Notes under the pieces: generated by a model
Seen by the model: the letters and a program-made list of their open reading frames with translations, nothing else
What the model was told of the DNA's origin: nothing
Database searches by the model: none
Made by a program: the position numbers and the translations under genes
Assembly (NCBI RefSeq): GCF_000829395.1
Contig: NZ_AP014680.1
Span: forward strand, 1,488,001-1,552,000
From: Paucilactobacillus hokkaidonensis JCM 18461
GTDB taxonomy: Bacteria; Bacillota; Bacilli; Lactobacillales; Lactobacillaceae
DNA length: 64,000 nucleotides
Direction: 5' to 3'
Shown: positions 20,663-30,640 of the stretch, one piece after another
How positions within the stretch are numbered: position 1 is the first letter of the stretch
How the letters are laid out: every line of letters starts with the position of its first letter

Positions 20663-20691
20663 ATCCTAATACATTCAAAATAGGTTGTCAA
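20663..20691 (-). promoter_or_regulatory. Promoter of the His T-box operon
   Basis: TTGACA, 17 nt, TAGGAT on the minus strand, immediately upstream of the T-box leader and just after the mreD stop. Confidence 0.75.
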
Positions 20692-20712
20692 CGTCTAATT
20701 ATTAAAATATCA

Positions 20713-21246
20713 TTAGTTTTTTTCTTGCAGCGATCGTTCAAACAGACTATGAATGGGAAAATACAATATTACCAAATAGATTAAATTTAAGGCTAACGTT
20801 GGTGCTAACACATAAATTAAGAAATCGCCAAAGTTACTACTAATGACACCAATGAGTGAGTAGGCAAAATAATTAACCAACTCTAAAAAGGCAATATCAA
20901 TAAAGAAAATCATAATGGCGGTCAAAAAAGTTGGTGAAAAATATTTGGCCAATGTTTTAGTCAATCCAACAATCAACGGAAATAAAAACATAAACAAGCC
21001 AACAATCCCGGAATAATATAAATCAAACACTAACCCAGCAACTGCTGCAAATGGTACTAACGGAATTTTTATATCCTCTTCAAAAAAGCATGCCAAGACG
21101 AGCCAGAGAACAACTAAATGACTGACCGTTGAATATGGATAGCTGAATAGCCACCCACTAAAAACCTTACTAATTGATCCGTCCAAGAAAAAAGTAATAA
21201 ACAGACCAATCGGAAAAATATATCGCAGTCGTGATAATCTGTACAT
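20713..21246 (-). CDS. mreD: Rod-shape-determining membrane protein MreD
   Basis: The 177-residue, strongly hydrophobic protein has about five membrane helices and sits directly after mreC, as in the mreBCD operon of rod-shaped bacteria. MreD links the MreB filament system to peptidoglycan elongation. The sequence shows no catalytic motif; the call relies on hydrophobic profile, length and gene order. It is separated from mreC by 12 nt. Confidence 0.88.
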   Translation of the reverse strand: MYRLSRLRYIFPIGLFITFFLDGSISKVFSGWLFSYPYSTVSHLVVLWLVLACFFEEDIKIPLVPFAAVAGLVFDLYYSGIVGLFMFLFPLIVGLTKTLAKYFSPTFLTAIMIFFIDIAFLELVNYFAYSLIGVISSNFGDFLIYVLAPTLALNLIYLVILYFPIHSLFERSLQEKN

Positions 21247-21258
21247 AATTAACTACCC

Positions 21259-22110
21259 CTAAGAATCTAGTTCTGCCACAGTGACAATATTAATATTGTT
21301 ATAGTTGGTTGCTGGCTTAATATAGATTTTTTTTGCTAGCCCATAATCATCTTTAGCCACTCGATCAACCTTACCAACATAAAGGCCTTTAGGTGTAACG
21401 CCACCCATACCACTTGTAATCACCTTAGAGTCCTTATTGATTTTAGTCTTTGAAGTCACCTGTCCCATGATTAACTCACCTGTAGCCTTTTGATAGCCAG
21501 TAATAATGCCATTTACTGTGTTACCTTGTTTGTTAGTAATTTGAATAGCAAATCGATTAGAAGATTCATTGCTATCACTGAGCAGTTCAACCTTACTGTT
21601 AGTTTTGTTAACTTCTGCAATACGGCCAATTAATCCAGCACCAGACATTACCGGCATATTTTTAGAAATACCAGCAGTTTGGCCCTTGTTGATAATTAAC
21701 TGATTTTGCCATGAAGATGGCGTTCTTGTCAGCACAGAAGCAGTGACAGTCGTATAGTCTGTCAGCGAGTTATTCAATTTGAGCTCTTTTTTTAATTGTT
21801 TATTTTCACTAGCCAGTGTTTGATCACGAACCTTAACTTGTGCCAGCTCACTAACTTGTTTTTTTAGTAATTGATTTTCTTGATAAGCGTTCATTAATTC
21901 AGAAATCGAATCAAACCCGCCCTGAACTGCATTGACAGGATAAGCAACTACTGCCCCTGCAAAACCAGTCACATCATTACCAAACTGTTGAATTAATGGT
22001 GGCGTCGCTTTTTTGTTTCTAATTGCGACTGAACCAGCCATTAGTCCAAAACAGACAACTAACGCCACCACAATAAATACCAAACGGCGATTTGAAAAAA
22101 ACTTTTGCAT
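21259..22110 (-). CDS. mreC: Cell shape-determining protein MreC
   Basis: Single-pass protein (membrane helix about 10-30) with a coiled-coil region (SELMNAYQENQLLKKQVSEL) and a C-terminal beta domain. It scaffolds the elongation machinery outside the membrane. I take ATG 22108-22110 as start because GGAGG lies 6 nt upstream; the upstream in-frame ATG at 22128 precedes this site. The resulting 283 residues match the family. A strong hairpin in the 150-nt gap after mreB suggests different expression of mreB and mreCD. Confidence 0.93.
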   Translation of the reverse strand: MQKFFSNRRLVFIVVALVVCFGLMAGSVAIRNKKATPPLIQQFGNDVTGFAGAVVAYPVNAVQGGFDSISELMNAYQENQLLKKQVSELAQVKVRDQTLASENKQLKKELKLNNSLTDYTTVTASVLTRTPSSWQNQLIINKGQTAGISKNMPVMSGAGLIGRIAEVNKTNSKVELLSDSNESSNRFAIQITNKQGNTVNGIITGYQKATGELIMGQVTSKTKINKDSKVITSGMGGVTPKGLYVGKVDRVAKDDYGLAKKIYIKPATNYNNINIVTVAELDS

Positions 22111-22143
22111 TTTAATCCTCCAATGCACTCTCCGGTTAAATCA

Positions 22144-22183
22144 ACGGGGTTGGACAAAACATTAGTTTTGTGACCAACCCCGT
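22144..22183 (-). other. Strong hairpin between mreB and mreC
   Basis: ACGGGGTTGG and CCAACCCCGT pair exactly, extended by ACAAAAC/GTTTTGT around ATTA. The minus-strand sequence after it (TGATTTAACC) is not a good T-run, so a full terminator is doubtful; an attenuator or mRNA-processing or stability element is possible. Confidence 0.6.
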
Positions 22184-22259
22184 CCAAATAAACTCAATCA
22201 AATTGAGTTAGTTCATCGTATTACTGGACCGATTCTCACCAGTCATCAATATTCGATTA

Positions 22260-23264
22260 TTATTTTTTCTTCATCACGTCAATACTTTTAAGTGATTCAC
22301 CAGTTCCAATTGCAACACAATCTAATGGTTCTGATGCAATGAAAACTGGAACCTTAGTTTCATCAGCAATTATCTCAGGAAGATGTTTAAGTAATGCGCC
22401 ACCACCAGTCAAAACAATCCCGTGATCAATGACATCTGCTGCAATTTCTGGAGATGTTTCTTCCAATGTTTCTTTAATTGCAGTGATAACTTCTGAAACA
22501 ACATCTTGCAGTGCTTTCGCTACATCACTTGCTGAAACTTCAGTGGTCTTTGGTAAGCCAGAAACTAAATCACGACCTCTGATTTCAGTAGTACCCATTT
22601 CAGCTGCTGCTTCAACAGATGCTGATCCAATATCCCATTTTAATTTTTCAGCTGTTCGTTCACCAATTAATAGATTAAGGTTTTGGCGGACATAGTAAAC
22701 AATCGCTTCATCCATTTTGTCACCGGCCATCCGAATAGAACGGCTAGACACAATTCCACCTAATGAAATTGTGGCAACGTCCGTTGTTCCACCACCAATA
22801 TCAACAACCATACTACCAGTTGGATCCATTACAGGCAGACCGGCACCAATAGCAGCTGCAAATGGTTCTTCAATCACGTAAGCATCCCTGGCACCCGCTA
22901 CACGCGTTGCATCAATGACTGCTCGTTTTTCAACCTCAGTAACACCGCTTGGAACACAAACCATAACGTATGGCTTGCCACCGTTTTTACCCAGTGCTTT
23001 TTCCATGTAATGTTTCATCATTGCGACGGTCGTATCGTAGTCAGCAATCACACCATCTTTCATTGGTCGAATAGCGACAATACTCTCTGGTGTCCGCCCG
23101 ATCATATCACGTGCTTCTTCACCAACAGAAACGATTGCTCCGGTTTTGGTATTTTTAGCAACTACGGATGGTTCGCGCAATACAATCCCTTTACCATCAA
23201 TGTACACGATTGTATTGGCAGTTCCTAAATCAATTCCAATATTTTTTGTTCCGATTCCTAGCAC
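22260..23264 (-). CDS. mreB: Rod shape-determining actin-like protein MreB
   Basis: Actin-fold ATPase that forms membrane filaments guiding cell wall elongation. The phosphate-1 motif [12 protein letters not shown], the connecting region [12 protein letters not shown] and the phosphate-2 motif [12 protein letters not shown] are present, with TGGGALL near the end. I start at GTG 23262-23264 because AAGGGA lies 9 nt upstream and MreB proteins begin at this point; an ATG seven codons upstream is in frame but overlaps the binding site. Expected length is then 334 residues. An mbl-like paralogue is at 57057-58046. Confidence 0.95.
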   Translation of the reverse strand: MLGIGTKNIGIDLGTANTIVYIDGKGIVLREPSVVAKNTKTGAIVSVGEEARDMIGRTPESIVAIRPMKDGVIADYDTTVAMMKHYMEKALGKNGGKPYVMVCVPSGVTEVEKRAVIDATRVAGARDAYVIEEPFAAAIGAGLPVMDPTGSMVVDIGGGTTDVATISLGGIVSSRSIRMAGDKMDEAIVYYVRQNLNLLIGERTAEKLKWDIGSASVEAAAEMGTTEIRGRDLVSGLPKTTEVSASDVAKALQDVVSEVITAIKETLEETSPEIAADVIDHGIVLTGGGALLKHLPEIIADETKVPVFIASEPLDCVAIGTGESLKSIDVMKKK

Positions 23265-23325
23265 GTTGTTTCTTCCCTTCATCATACAAATCTATTTATT
23301 TTTAGTTTATTACAATAATAATCGT

Positions 23326-23331
23326 ATTATA
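23326..23331 (-). promoter_or_regulatory. Probable -10 of an mreB promoter
   Basis: TGGTATAAT (extended -10) on the minus strand about 62 nt before the mreB start. The -35 is weak. A second TATAAT occurs at 23398-23403, so two promoters are possible. Confidence 0.5.
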
Positions 23332-23429
23332 CCATAGTGTTTAACTTCGTTCACTTGTCTTTATCTAAGATAGACTAATTCACAACAGCAAAAAACTATT
23401 ATAACAGAATTTAAAGAATAATTTAGAAA

Positions 23430-24074
23430 TCAGTCAGTCTCAATCAGATTTGCTTCACGCATGCTTAGGTAATCTTGTTGGCCAATAACAAAGCTGTCCA
23501 ATAAATTAATGCCCATTAACTGTCCACATTGGTCCAATCGCTTAGTAAATTCAATATCATTTTTGGAAGGTTCCACCATTCCGCTCGGATGATTATGTGC
23601 CACTAAAATTGTTTCTGCATGCCGTTCCAATGCAATTGCAAAAATTTCGCCTGGATGAACCGGACAAGTAGTAAGTGTTCCCTTAAAAATGACCTGTTGA
23701 CTAATAATTCGATGTTTAACATCTAAACATAATAAGCACAAACTTTCTTGTTGATCATTACGAAATTCGGCAATTAAATTTTCACCAACCTGTTGGCTTG
23801 AAAATATCTTCCCTAACAATGGTCGTGGTGCCGATGCAATTCGTTGGCCAATTTCGATTCCAATCATCAATTGTAAAAATCTTTTACCAGCAGTTAATAC
23901 CATTTGTTCTTTTTGTGACCTCTGAGCTAACTTATAATCTGCAAATGTCGGAAACATATTCCAAAAATTTGTTCCTAATTCTAGCCCATGTTGGTTGCTT
24001 TGATCTTGATAATTAAAAAATGCAGTTAACAATTCATGATCGTCTAATGCTTTCAAGTTATTTTGATAATCCAT
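23430..24074 (-). CDS. radC: RadC/JAB1-MPN family protein
   Basis: The JAMM metal-binding motif is complete: VAHNHPSG followed by the aspartate in PSKNDIEF. The N-terminal helical (HhH-like) region is present but degenerate. The historical link to repair is not established, so the function is unknown. I start at ATG 24072-24074 because GAGGGG lies 7 nt upstream, giving 214 residues. It lies between folC and mreB, as in many Bacilli where radC precedes mreBCD. Confidence 0.9.
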   Translation of the reverse strand: MDYQNNLKALDDHELLTAFFNYQDQSNQHGLELGTNFWNMFPTFADYKLAQRSQKEQMVLTAGKRFLQLMIGIEIGQRIASAPRPLLGKIFSSQQVGENLIAEFRNDQQESLCLLCLDVKHRIISQQVIFKGTLTTCPVHPGEIFAIALERHAETILVAHNHPSGMVEPSKNDIEFTKRLDQCGQLMGINLLDSFVIGQQDYLSMREANLIETD

Positions 24075-24113
24075 TATTTCACCCCTCATAATATAATTAC
24101 GGGTGAAACTGGT

Positions 24114-25433
24114 TTAATCTTTAAAAAATGGGCGAACTTCAGAAATAAAATACAATGATCCAGTAATTAACAAAATATCATCTGCAGACATCTGCTGTGT
24201 GATCTGAACCAATCCTGCTTGCCAAGAATTAACCGTTTTAATTTCATTTACTGGCTGTTGATTTGCTAACAGTTGTTCACTAATAGCACCCGGCCTTTTT
24301 TTAGTAGGGCCTGCAAATGGAGTAACCACTAGATGAACATTTTTTAGTGCTGCCAATGTGGCAACCATTTTATGGACTTGTTTATCAGCTAAAATAGCTA
24401 TCAAAACATAGACTTCTTGGTGTTTAAACGTCGTTTTGATTGTTTGTGCAATTGCGGTAACGGCCGGTAAATTATGTGCACCATCTAAAATAATTAAGGG
24501 CTGATCATTTACTCGTTCCATTCGACCGGCCCAGTAAGCCATTTGTAAACCTTTTTTCATCGTATTAATTGCCGGGGTAAAATCATGACTTTCACAGTAT
24601 AATTGAAATGCCGTTAAGGCCACCGCAGCGTTATCAATTTGATAATCTCCTAACAAATCGATTGTAAACTCAACTGAAGTTAATCCAATACCTGAATACT
24701 TAAACTGTGCGCCCCATTTAGGTAGCTCCTCTTTTGTTACTAAATAATCGATGGTTGGCTGATATAACTTGGCATTTTGTTGCTGAGCAATTTTAGTAAT
24801 CGTATCATTGGCATCCTCTGGTAATTCTCCAATAACAACAGGCACTCCTGGTTTAATAATCCCGCCCTTTTGTGCAGCTATTTTTGGCAATGTATCCCCC
24901 AACAACTTCATGTGATCATAACCGATTGTTGTAATCACAGATATCAACGGTGAAATAATATTAGTTGAGTCAAATAGCCCACCAATTCCTACCTCTACAA
25001 TTACAATATCTGGTTGCACTTGATTAAAATACATAAACATCAGCGCGGTCACAATTTCAAATTCCGTTGGCCCGCCTTCTGGTAACGTTGCATCCAATTG
25101 CTGGATAATCGGTAAAATGGCTTGTGTCAGTTTGACTAACTCGTCATCGTCAATTGGTTTTCCATTCAGGCTTATTCGTTCGTTAAACCGCTTTAAAAAT
25201 GGAGATGTAAATGTACCAACTTGCAGTCCTTGTTGCATAAACAGAGACTGCAAAAAAGCTACTGTTGACCCTTTTCCATTAGTCCCTGCCACATGAATCA
25301 TTTGCAACTCATTTTGTGGATTACCTAATTTTTCCATCAATTTTTTCATCCGTTTTAGCGTCGGAATCTTTTTAAATTGTGTGCGGCCATGGATAAAATT
25401 CAAGGCGTCTTCATACGTCACTATTTTTTTCAA
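24114..25433 (-). CDS. folC: Bifunctional folylpolyglutamate/dihydrofolate synthase
   Basis: Adds glutamates to folates so that they are retained in the cell. The P-loop HVAGTNGKGSTVAF and the signature EVGIGGLFDSTN are visible, with a Mur ligase-like C-terminal domain (RMERVNDQPLIILDGAHN). The best ribosome binding site, AGAAGG, fits a TTG start at 25431-25433 with 9 nt spacing; an ATG at 25442 abuts the site and would leave no spacer. The gene lies downstream of valS behind a terminator, the standard valS-folC order. Confidence 0.93.
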   Translation of the reverse strand: MKKIVTYEDALNFIHGRTQFKKIPTLKRMKKLMEKLGNPQNELQMIHVAGTNGKGSTVAFLQSLFMQQGLQVGTFTSPFLKRFNERISLNGKPIDDDELVKLTQAILPIIQQLDATLPEGGPTEFEIVTALMFMYFNQVQPDIVIVEVGIGGLFDSTNIISPLISVITTIGYDHMKLLGDTLPKIAAQKGGIIKPGVPVVIGELPEDANDTITKIAQQQNAKLYQPTIDYLVTKEELPKWGAQFKYSGIGLTSVEFTIDLLGDYQIDNAAVALTAFQLYCESHDFTPAINTMKKGLQMAYWAGRMERVNDQPLIILDGAHNLPAVTAIAQTIKTTFKHQEVYVLIAILADKQVHKMVATLAALKNVHLVVTPFAGPTKKRPGAISEQLLANQQPVNEIKTVNSWQAGLVQITQQMSADDILLITGSLYFISEVRPFFKD

Positions 25434-25504
25434 GCTAGTCATCCTTCTTATTTATTACAATCTTTGATAAAATCTAGTTTAGCATAATAATCAAACCAAT
25501 TCTG

Positions 25505-25553
25505 ACATTAAAAAGGAGTCATGACAATCTAAAATATTGCCATAACTCCTTTT
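25505..25553 (-). terminator. Intrinsic terminator of valS
   Basis: On the minus strand AAAAGGAGTTATGGCAAT pairs with ATTGTCATGACTCCTTTT (two G-U pairs), followed by TTAATG. Because the wobble pairs form only in minus-strand RNA, the hairpin serves valS. Confidence 0.85.
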
Positions 25554-25586
25554 ATGCTGTGCTCTAAAATTTACATGTAAATTTTT

Positions 25587-28244
25587 CTAAGCATTCTCAA
25601 TAGTAACTAATCGTTCTTTAGCTGCCACTAGCTTTTGCTCCCAAGCAGTTTGTTTCCCACGTTCTTCATCAACAACCTCTGCCGGTGCATTGGCCACGAA
25701 CCGTTCATTGCCTAATTTTTTGGTAGAACGATCTACTTCTTGTTGCAGTTTTTTAATTTCAGCATTTAACCGTGCCTTTTCTTCGTCTAAATCAATTAAT
25801 TCGGCCATCGGAATATAAATTTCTGCACCGGTAATAATACCGCTCATAGCTAATTTAGGTGCAGTAATATCGGTTCCAATTGATAATGCTTGTGGATGAC
25901 AGAACCGATCAATATATTCTCGGTTGTCATTCAACATGTCAGCCAATTTTTGATCATCAACTTTAATTAATAAATCAACTGGTGTCGACATTGGTGCATT
26001 AGCCTCGTTACGAATATTCCGTACTGCTTTAATTAATTCAATCAAGTGATTCATTTGATCCGCAGCTAACGCATCATCAAAATCAGCGTTGACAACAGGA
26101 TAACTGGAATTAACTAATGAATCACCAGCATGTGGCATTTCTAGCCACAATTTTTCAGTTACAAACGGCATAATTGGATGCATCAAACGCAGAGTTTGAT
26201 CCAAAACATAACCCAAAATATTGCGGGTATCATTTTGTTGTTGTTCGTCACCGCTATTCAGTTTTTCCTTGGACATTTCAATGTACCAGTCACAAAAATC
26301 ATTCCAGATAAAATTATATAATGCTCGACCAGCTTCACCAAATTCAAACTTATCGAATAAACGCGTAACTTGTGCGACGGTTTGATTCAATTGATTCAAA
26401 ATATAACGATCAGCTAAATCCCACTTACTTTTAGCTGGTAATTTAGGTGCTTGCATCTCGCCCAAATTCATAATAACGTAGCGGCTAGCATTCCAAATTT
26501 TGTTAATAAAGTTCCAGGCAGAATCCATTTTATCGTAACTGAAACGGACGTCTTGACCTGGTGTTGAACCAGTAGCCAGGAACCAACGTAGAGCATCAGC
26601 ACCATATTTTTTAATAACATCCATTGGATCGATACCATTACCCAATGATTTACTCATCTTCCGCCCTTGTTCATCACGAATTAAGCCATGAATTAGGACG
26701 TGTTTAAACGGACGGCGACCAGTAAATTCAGTACTTTGGAACATCATTCGAGCCACCCAAAAGAAGATGATATCATATCCAGTGACCAACGTATCAGTTG
26801 GAAAATAACGTTTGAAATCTGCTTGGTCTGTATCCGGCCAACCCATTGTTGAAAATGGCCACAATGCACTTGAAAACCACGTATCCAAAACATCTGGATC
26901 TTGCTCCCAATTTTCGATATCTTTAGGTGCTTCCATGCCAACATACACTTCACCAGTTTGCTTTTGATACCAAGCTGGAATCTGATGACCCCACCATAAT
27001 TGTCGTGAAATTACCCAATCATGAATGTTTGTCATCCATTGCGTAAACGTATTTTCAAAGCGCGGTGGCACAAAATCAACACTATCATCTGTATCTTGTT
27101 TGGCTAACGCGGCCTTAGCTAAAGGCTCCATCTTGACGAACCACTGGGTTGATAACCGCGCTTCAACTTGTACACCGGTCCGTTCAGAATGACCAACCGA
27201 GTGAACAATTGGGTCTGTACTTAATAGATATCCGCCGGCATCCAAATCTTTGACCATTGCGTCTCGTGCTTCAAATCGGTCCATTCCTTGATATTTACCA
27301 GCATTTTCATTCATCGATGCATCTTCATTCATCGTATTAATGCGTGGTAAATCGTGACGATTTCCAACCTGAAAATCATTAGGATCATGTGCAGGAGTGA
27401 TTTTAACCATTCCAGTTCCAAAATCTGGTGTAACATATTGGTCTGTAATAATTTCAACTTCTCGATTAACTAATGGAACTAATACTTTTTTGCCAACAAT
27501 TCCAGCATACCGTTCATCACTAGGATGAACCGCAATCGCAACATCACCAAACATTGTTTCAGGACGCGTTGTTGCAATTTCAATGTAGTCTTTGCCATCA
27601 AAAGTTGTTCCATCCGTAAACGGATATTTAACATGATAAAAGGCACCCTTGTCATCTTCATGAATAACTTCGATATCTGAAAGCGCCGTTCGCGCTTGCG
27701 GATCCCAGTTGATAATGTATTCACCACGATAGATTAGCCCTTTTTTATACAGATCAACGAACACCTTACGAACTGCTTCATTTAAGCCTTCATCAAGGGT
27801 AAAACGTTCTCGATCATAATCAAGCGACAAGCCTAATTTAGCCCATTGCTGATGAATAATGTCTGCATATTCATCTTTCCAATCCCAAACTTGTTGGACG
27901 AACTTGTCACGTCCCAAATCATAACGGGAAATTCCCTGTTCACGTAATCGTGCTTCTACCTTTGCCTGCGTGGCAATACCAGCATGATCCATTCCAGGAA
28001 GCCACAAGGTATCAAACCCTTGCATCCGCTTTTGTCGAATAATCATGTCTTGCAATGTTGTGTCCCATGCGTGGCCTAAATGCAGTTTTCCAGTAACATT
28101 GGGAGGCGGAATTACAATCGAATAGGGTTCTGCTTTTTGGTCGCCACTTGGCTTAAATAGTCCGGCCTTGCGCCATTCATCATAGCGCCCAGCTTCAACG
28201 GCTTGTGGGTCATACTTGGTTGACATTTCAGTTTCTTTTGCCAT
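25587..28244 (-). CDS. valS: Valine--tRNA ligase
   Basis: Class I aminoacyl-tRNA synthetase charging tRNA-Val, with editing of misactivated threonine. The 885 residues have [16 protein letters not shown] (HIGH region, His 55-58) and KMSKS near 527-531. The insertion between them carries the CP1 editing domain ([10 protein letters not shown]). The last 65 residues form the coiled-coil arm typical of ValRS ([18 protein letters not shown] and following). The start is ATG with AAGGGAG 7 nt upstream. Expression is controlled by a Val T-box; a long palindrome lies between that leader and the ribosome binding site. Confidence 0.97.
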   Translation of the reverse strand: MAKETEMSTKYDPQAVEAGRYDEWRKAGLFKPSGDQKAEPYSIVIPPPNVTGKLHLGHAWDTTLQDMIIRQKRMQGFDTLWLPGMDHAGIATQAKVEARLREQGISRYDLGRDKFVQQVWDWKDEYADIIHQQWAKLGLSLDYDRERFTLDEGLNEAVRKVFVDLYKKGLIYRGEYIINWDPQARTALSDIEVIHEDDKGAFYHVKYPFTDGTTFDGKDYIEIATTRPETMFGDVAIAVHPSDERYAGIVGKKVLVPLVNREVEIITDQYVTPDFGTGMVKITPAHDPNDFQVGNRHDLPRINTMNEDASMNENAGKYQGMDRFEARDAMVKDLDAGGYLLSTDPIVHSVGHSERTGVQVEARLSTQWFVKMEPLAKAALAKQDTDDSVDFVPPRFENTFTQWMTNIHDWVISRQLWWGHQIPAWYQKQTGEVYVGMEAPKDIENWEQDPDVLDTWFSSALWPFSTMGWPDTDQADFKRYFPTDTLVTGYDIIFFWVARMMFQSTEFTGRRPFKHVLIHGLIRDEQGRKMSKSLGNGIDPMDVIKKYGADALRWFLATGSTPGQDVRFSYDKMDSAWNFINKIWNASRYVIMNLGEMQAPKLPAKSKWDLADRYILNQLNQTVAQVTRLFDKFEFGEAGRALYNFIWNDFCDWYIEMSKEKLNSGDEQQQNDTRNILGYVLDQTLRLMHPIMPFVTEKLWLEMPHAGDSLVNSSYPVVNADFDDALAADQMNHLIELIKAVRNIRNEANAPMSTPVDLLIKVDDQKLADMLNDNREYIDRFCHPQALSIGTDITAPKLAMSGIITGAEIYIPMAELIDLDEEKARLNAEIKKLQQEVDRSTKKLGNERFVANAPAEVVDEERGKQTAWEQKLVAAKERLVTIENA

Positions 28245-28270
28245 GGTAAAACTCCCTTCAAATTATGTAA

Positions 28271-28393
28271 AAGTGTGAGTAGCGGTGTCCAGATGTCGTA
28301 GGCTAAAGCAGAACCACCAATTGATAAATTGGTCTGTGATTTATTGATTGGCGGTTCTGCTTTAGTCCTAGACACCTGCCGCTACGAACACGT
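28271..28393 (-). repeat. Structured palindromic element, copy A (in the valS leader)
   Basis: In element orientation (minus strand) it opens ACGTGT, then TAGCGG/CCGCTA, a one-sided bulge, AGGTGTC/GACATCT, an internal loop, the 13-bp arm CTAAAGCAGAACC/GGTTCTGCTTTAG, an apical AATCACAGACCAATTT loop segment, and ends CTCACACT. It follows the T-box terminator and stops about 15 nt before the valS ribosome binding site, so it is part of the valS mRNA when antitermination occurs. Confidence 0.8.
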
Positions 28394-28432
28394 CTCAGTT
28401 CTGTTCAAACAACAATAATCATCAATTCTGTA

Positions 28433-28668
28433 AACAAAAAAACTCATCCTATCAAAAATAGGACGAGTTCATCGCGGTACCACCTAAATTGGGTTGTTAA
28501 GCCCCACTTAAATCATTGTTAACGGAATGATGCTCCGGATATTTCTACTTTAATTTCAAAATACCAGCTCCCAAGTTACCTTCATATCAAGCAGTGGAAA
28601 GTATTTCAGTCAACTACTTTCTTTCTAAACACCACACAGACATTACTTTCTTGTTCATTGCTGATTAT
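28433..28668 (-). promoter_or_regulatory. T-box leader, Val specifier (GTA), of valS
   Basis: On the minus strand: AAAGTAATG (loop-E type), Stem I apex with AGAAAG, specifier GAAG-GTA-A-CTTG, T-box sequence AGGTGGTACCGCGATG (near 28470-28485) and a terminator AACTCGTCCTAT/ATAGGATGAGTT followed by TTTTTTT. The GTA specifier agrees with the downstream valS, which validates the frame used for the other leaders. Confidence 0.92.
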
Positions 28669-28674
28669 TTTCTC

Positions 28675-28703
28675 ATGATAGTCAATTATTATAGTTACGT
28701 CAA
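28675..28703 (-). promoter_or_regulatory. Promoter of the valS T-box transcript
   Basis: TTGACG, 17 nt, TATCAT on the minus strand, just after the tpx stop codon. Transcription would begin a few bases before the T-box Stem I. Confidence 0.75.
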
Positions 28704-28707
28704 GTTC

Positions 28708-29202
28708 TCAGAGTAATTTTCCCAATGCAGTAACGGCTTCTAAATAATCTGGTTCGTCAACTTGTTCCGTTACGATCTGCCGATAAACAATCGTTCCCGT
28801 GTCATCAATGATAAAAATCGATCGTGCTAGGGTACCTGAGTTAGGAATTAATAACTTCATTTCATAGCCAAATGATTCTTCACTGTCAGACATCATTTCA
28901 ATATTATCGACATCTTCTGCTGCACACCATGCTGCTTGCTGTTTAATCGTGTTGGTAGAAACAGTAATAAACCGCACATCCGGATATTGATCCATTGTTT
29001 TATTAAACTTCTTCGTTTGTAAGCTGCATGTTTTAGTATTGATATCTGGTACAACACTAATTAAAGTGATCTTACCAATTAAATCATGCGTTTTAATCCG
29101 TTCACCCTGAGCATTAAAAATTTTAAAATGCGGCAACGTTACCCCGACTTCTGGCGGATTGCCAACTAATGTTTCTACTTCACCACGACGAGTTACTTCC
29201 AC
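28708..29202 (-). CDS. tpx: Thiol peroxidase (Tpx family peroxiredoxin)
   Basis: Reduces hydrogen peroxide and lipid peroxides with thioredoxin. The 164 residues have the peroxidatic Cys59 in PDINTKTCSLQT and the resolving Cys93 in AAWCAAED, the spacing of atypical two-Cys Tpx enzymes. The conserved arginine of the active site is seen in LARSIFIIDDTG. It appears to be a single gene. The preceding intergenic stretch (29203-29300) must carry its promoter, and no clear terminator follows it before the valS promoter. Confidence 0.94.
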   Translation of the reverse strand: MEVTRRGEVETLVGNPPEVGVTLPHFKIFNAQGERIKTHDLIGKITLISVVPDINTKTCSLQTKKFNKTMDQYPDVRFITVSTNTIKQQAAWCAAEDVDNIEMMSDSEESFGYEMKLLIPNSGTLARSIFIIDDTGTIVYRQIVTEQVDEPDYLEAVTALGKLL

Positions 29203-29304
29203 AGTTATGCACTCCTTTTCAAATGACTAAATATGTAGCTAAGATTGTTACTAAATTACAACACTTTCACGGTGTTTGCAAGGATATTCACTGTTTCTGG
29301 CTAA

Positions 29305-29345
29305 ATAAAAAGTTGCACCAAATAACCTGTTTGGCACAACTTGTT
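29305..29345 (-). terminator. Intrinsic terminator downstream of the minus-strand gene thiI
   Basis: In minus-strand RNA AAGTTGTGCCAAA pairs fully with TTTGGTGCAACTT (two wobble pairs) and is followed by TTTATTTAG. The plus-strand RNA would have a two-base mismatch, so it is directed to thiI, which ends at 29403. Confidence 0.75.
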
Positions 29346-29402
29346 TTGTATTTGCAATTTTTTGATTAAACCATGCTTCAAAAATAACGTCTTCCAAAAC
29401 TC

Positions 29403-30620
29403 CTATAGCAATTCAGCGAAGACGTCTTCTTGATTATTTAAGAATTCTTCTCCAGCCTTGATTTCGCTAACTTGAACGCCATCTAATGCGCGTTGCATCA
29501 GTCCATCAATATCTAATCGAGCCTCATATGTTCGAGTTCGTTCCAAATTAGGCTTAGTTTTAGGACTGGGTGGCGCAAATATAGTACAACAATCTTCGAA
29601 CGGTAAAATCGACAATTCATAGGTATCAATGTCTTTAGCAATTTTGATAATTTCAGTTTTATCCAATGAAACAACTGGCCGTAAAATCGGTAAGGTTGTC
29701 ACGTCGTTAATTGCCAACATGCTTTCCATCGTTTGGGAAGCAACCTGGCCTAATGATTCACCATTAAAAATTGCTAAGCCATGACGTTGAATTGCTAATG
29801 CTGCGGATAGGCGTAACATCAACCGTCGTTGAACAGTCATTAAATATCCTTCAGGCACTTTTTCTTTAATCGTTTCTTGTATTTCAGTAAATGGTACCTG
29901 CAAGAATTGAATACTGCCACTATAACGGGCTAACTTTCCCGTTAATTCTTTAGCCTTAGCAAGTGCCTGTTGGCTAGTATATGGCGGGCTAAAAAAGTGA
30001 ACCATTTCCATTGAGACTCCACGTTTCATCCCCAAATAGCCAGCAACTGGCGAATCAATCCCACCAGATAGCATCAACATTCCTTTGCCACCAGTGCCAA
30101 CTGGCAGTCCACCAGCTCCTTGCACCACTTGACTGGTTAGAAAAATCCCATTACCACGAATTTCCACACGGATAACCAAATCTGGCTGATGTACATCCAC
30201 TTTTAAATCAGGAAACTTTTCTAATAAATAACCACCTAGACGTGTATTCATTTCATTCGTATCAATCGGAAAATCATGATCTGAACGTCTTGTATTAACT
30301 TTAAACGTCATGCCCGGTTTAATTTGTTCACGAACCATTTGTTCGGCAGTCTCAGCCGTTGCTTCAAACGTCCGATCAACCTTTATCGATGGCGAGAAGT
30401 TCTGAATACCAAACACCATTTTTAATCTATCCATCACTGCATCGCTATTAGCACCATTCAGGCTTACGTGTAACCGATCCCGGTTTGCTTGAACTTTAAC
30501 CTCGCTATATTCATGCAGTGCCTTTCGGACGTTTGAACCTAATCGATCAATAAACCCTTTTCGATTTTTACCCTTAGTCGATAGTTCGCCGTAGCGCACC
30601 ATAATTTCACTATATTGCAT
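29403..30620 (-). CDS. thiI: tRNA 4-thiouridine synthase ThiI
   Basis: Transfers sulfur to tRNA uridine-8 after adenylation. The 405 residues have an N-terminal ferredoxin-like and THUMP region (to about 165) and a PP-loop ATPase with [16 protein letters not shown] near 180. No rhodanese domain follows, as is usual in Gram-positives, so sulfur is probably handed over directly by the IscS-type protein encoded 20 nt upstream. The segment [17 protein letters not shown] carries conserved cysteines. The two genes form an operon. Confidence 0.95.
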   Translation of the reverse strand: MQYSEIMVRYGELSTKGKNRKGFIDRLGSNVRKALHEYSEVKVQANRDRLHVSLNGANSDAVMDRLKMVFGIQNFSPSIKVDRTFEATAETAEQMVREQIKPGMTFKVNTRRSDHDFPIDTNEMNTRLGGYLLEKFPDLKVDVHQPDLVIRVEIRGNGIFLTSQVVQGAGGLPVGTGGKGMLMLSGGIDSPVAGYLGMKRGVSMEMVHFFSPPYTSQQALAKAKELTGKLARYSGSIQFLQVPFTEIQETIKEKVPEGYLMTVQRRLMLRLSAALAIQRHGLAIFNGESLGQVASQTMESMLAINDVTTLPILRPVVSLDKTEIIKIAKDIDTYELSILPFEDCCTIFAPPSPKTKPNLERTRTYEARLDIDGLMQRALDGVQVSEIKAGEEFLNNQEDVFAELL

Positions 30621-30640
30621 CTGGTTTCCTCCTCTCTTAA

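Noticed and set aside
22144-22183. Intrinsic terminator of mreB.
   Set aside because: The hairpin is strong but the following bases are not a T-run, so I list it as a hairpin only.
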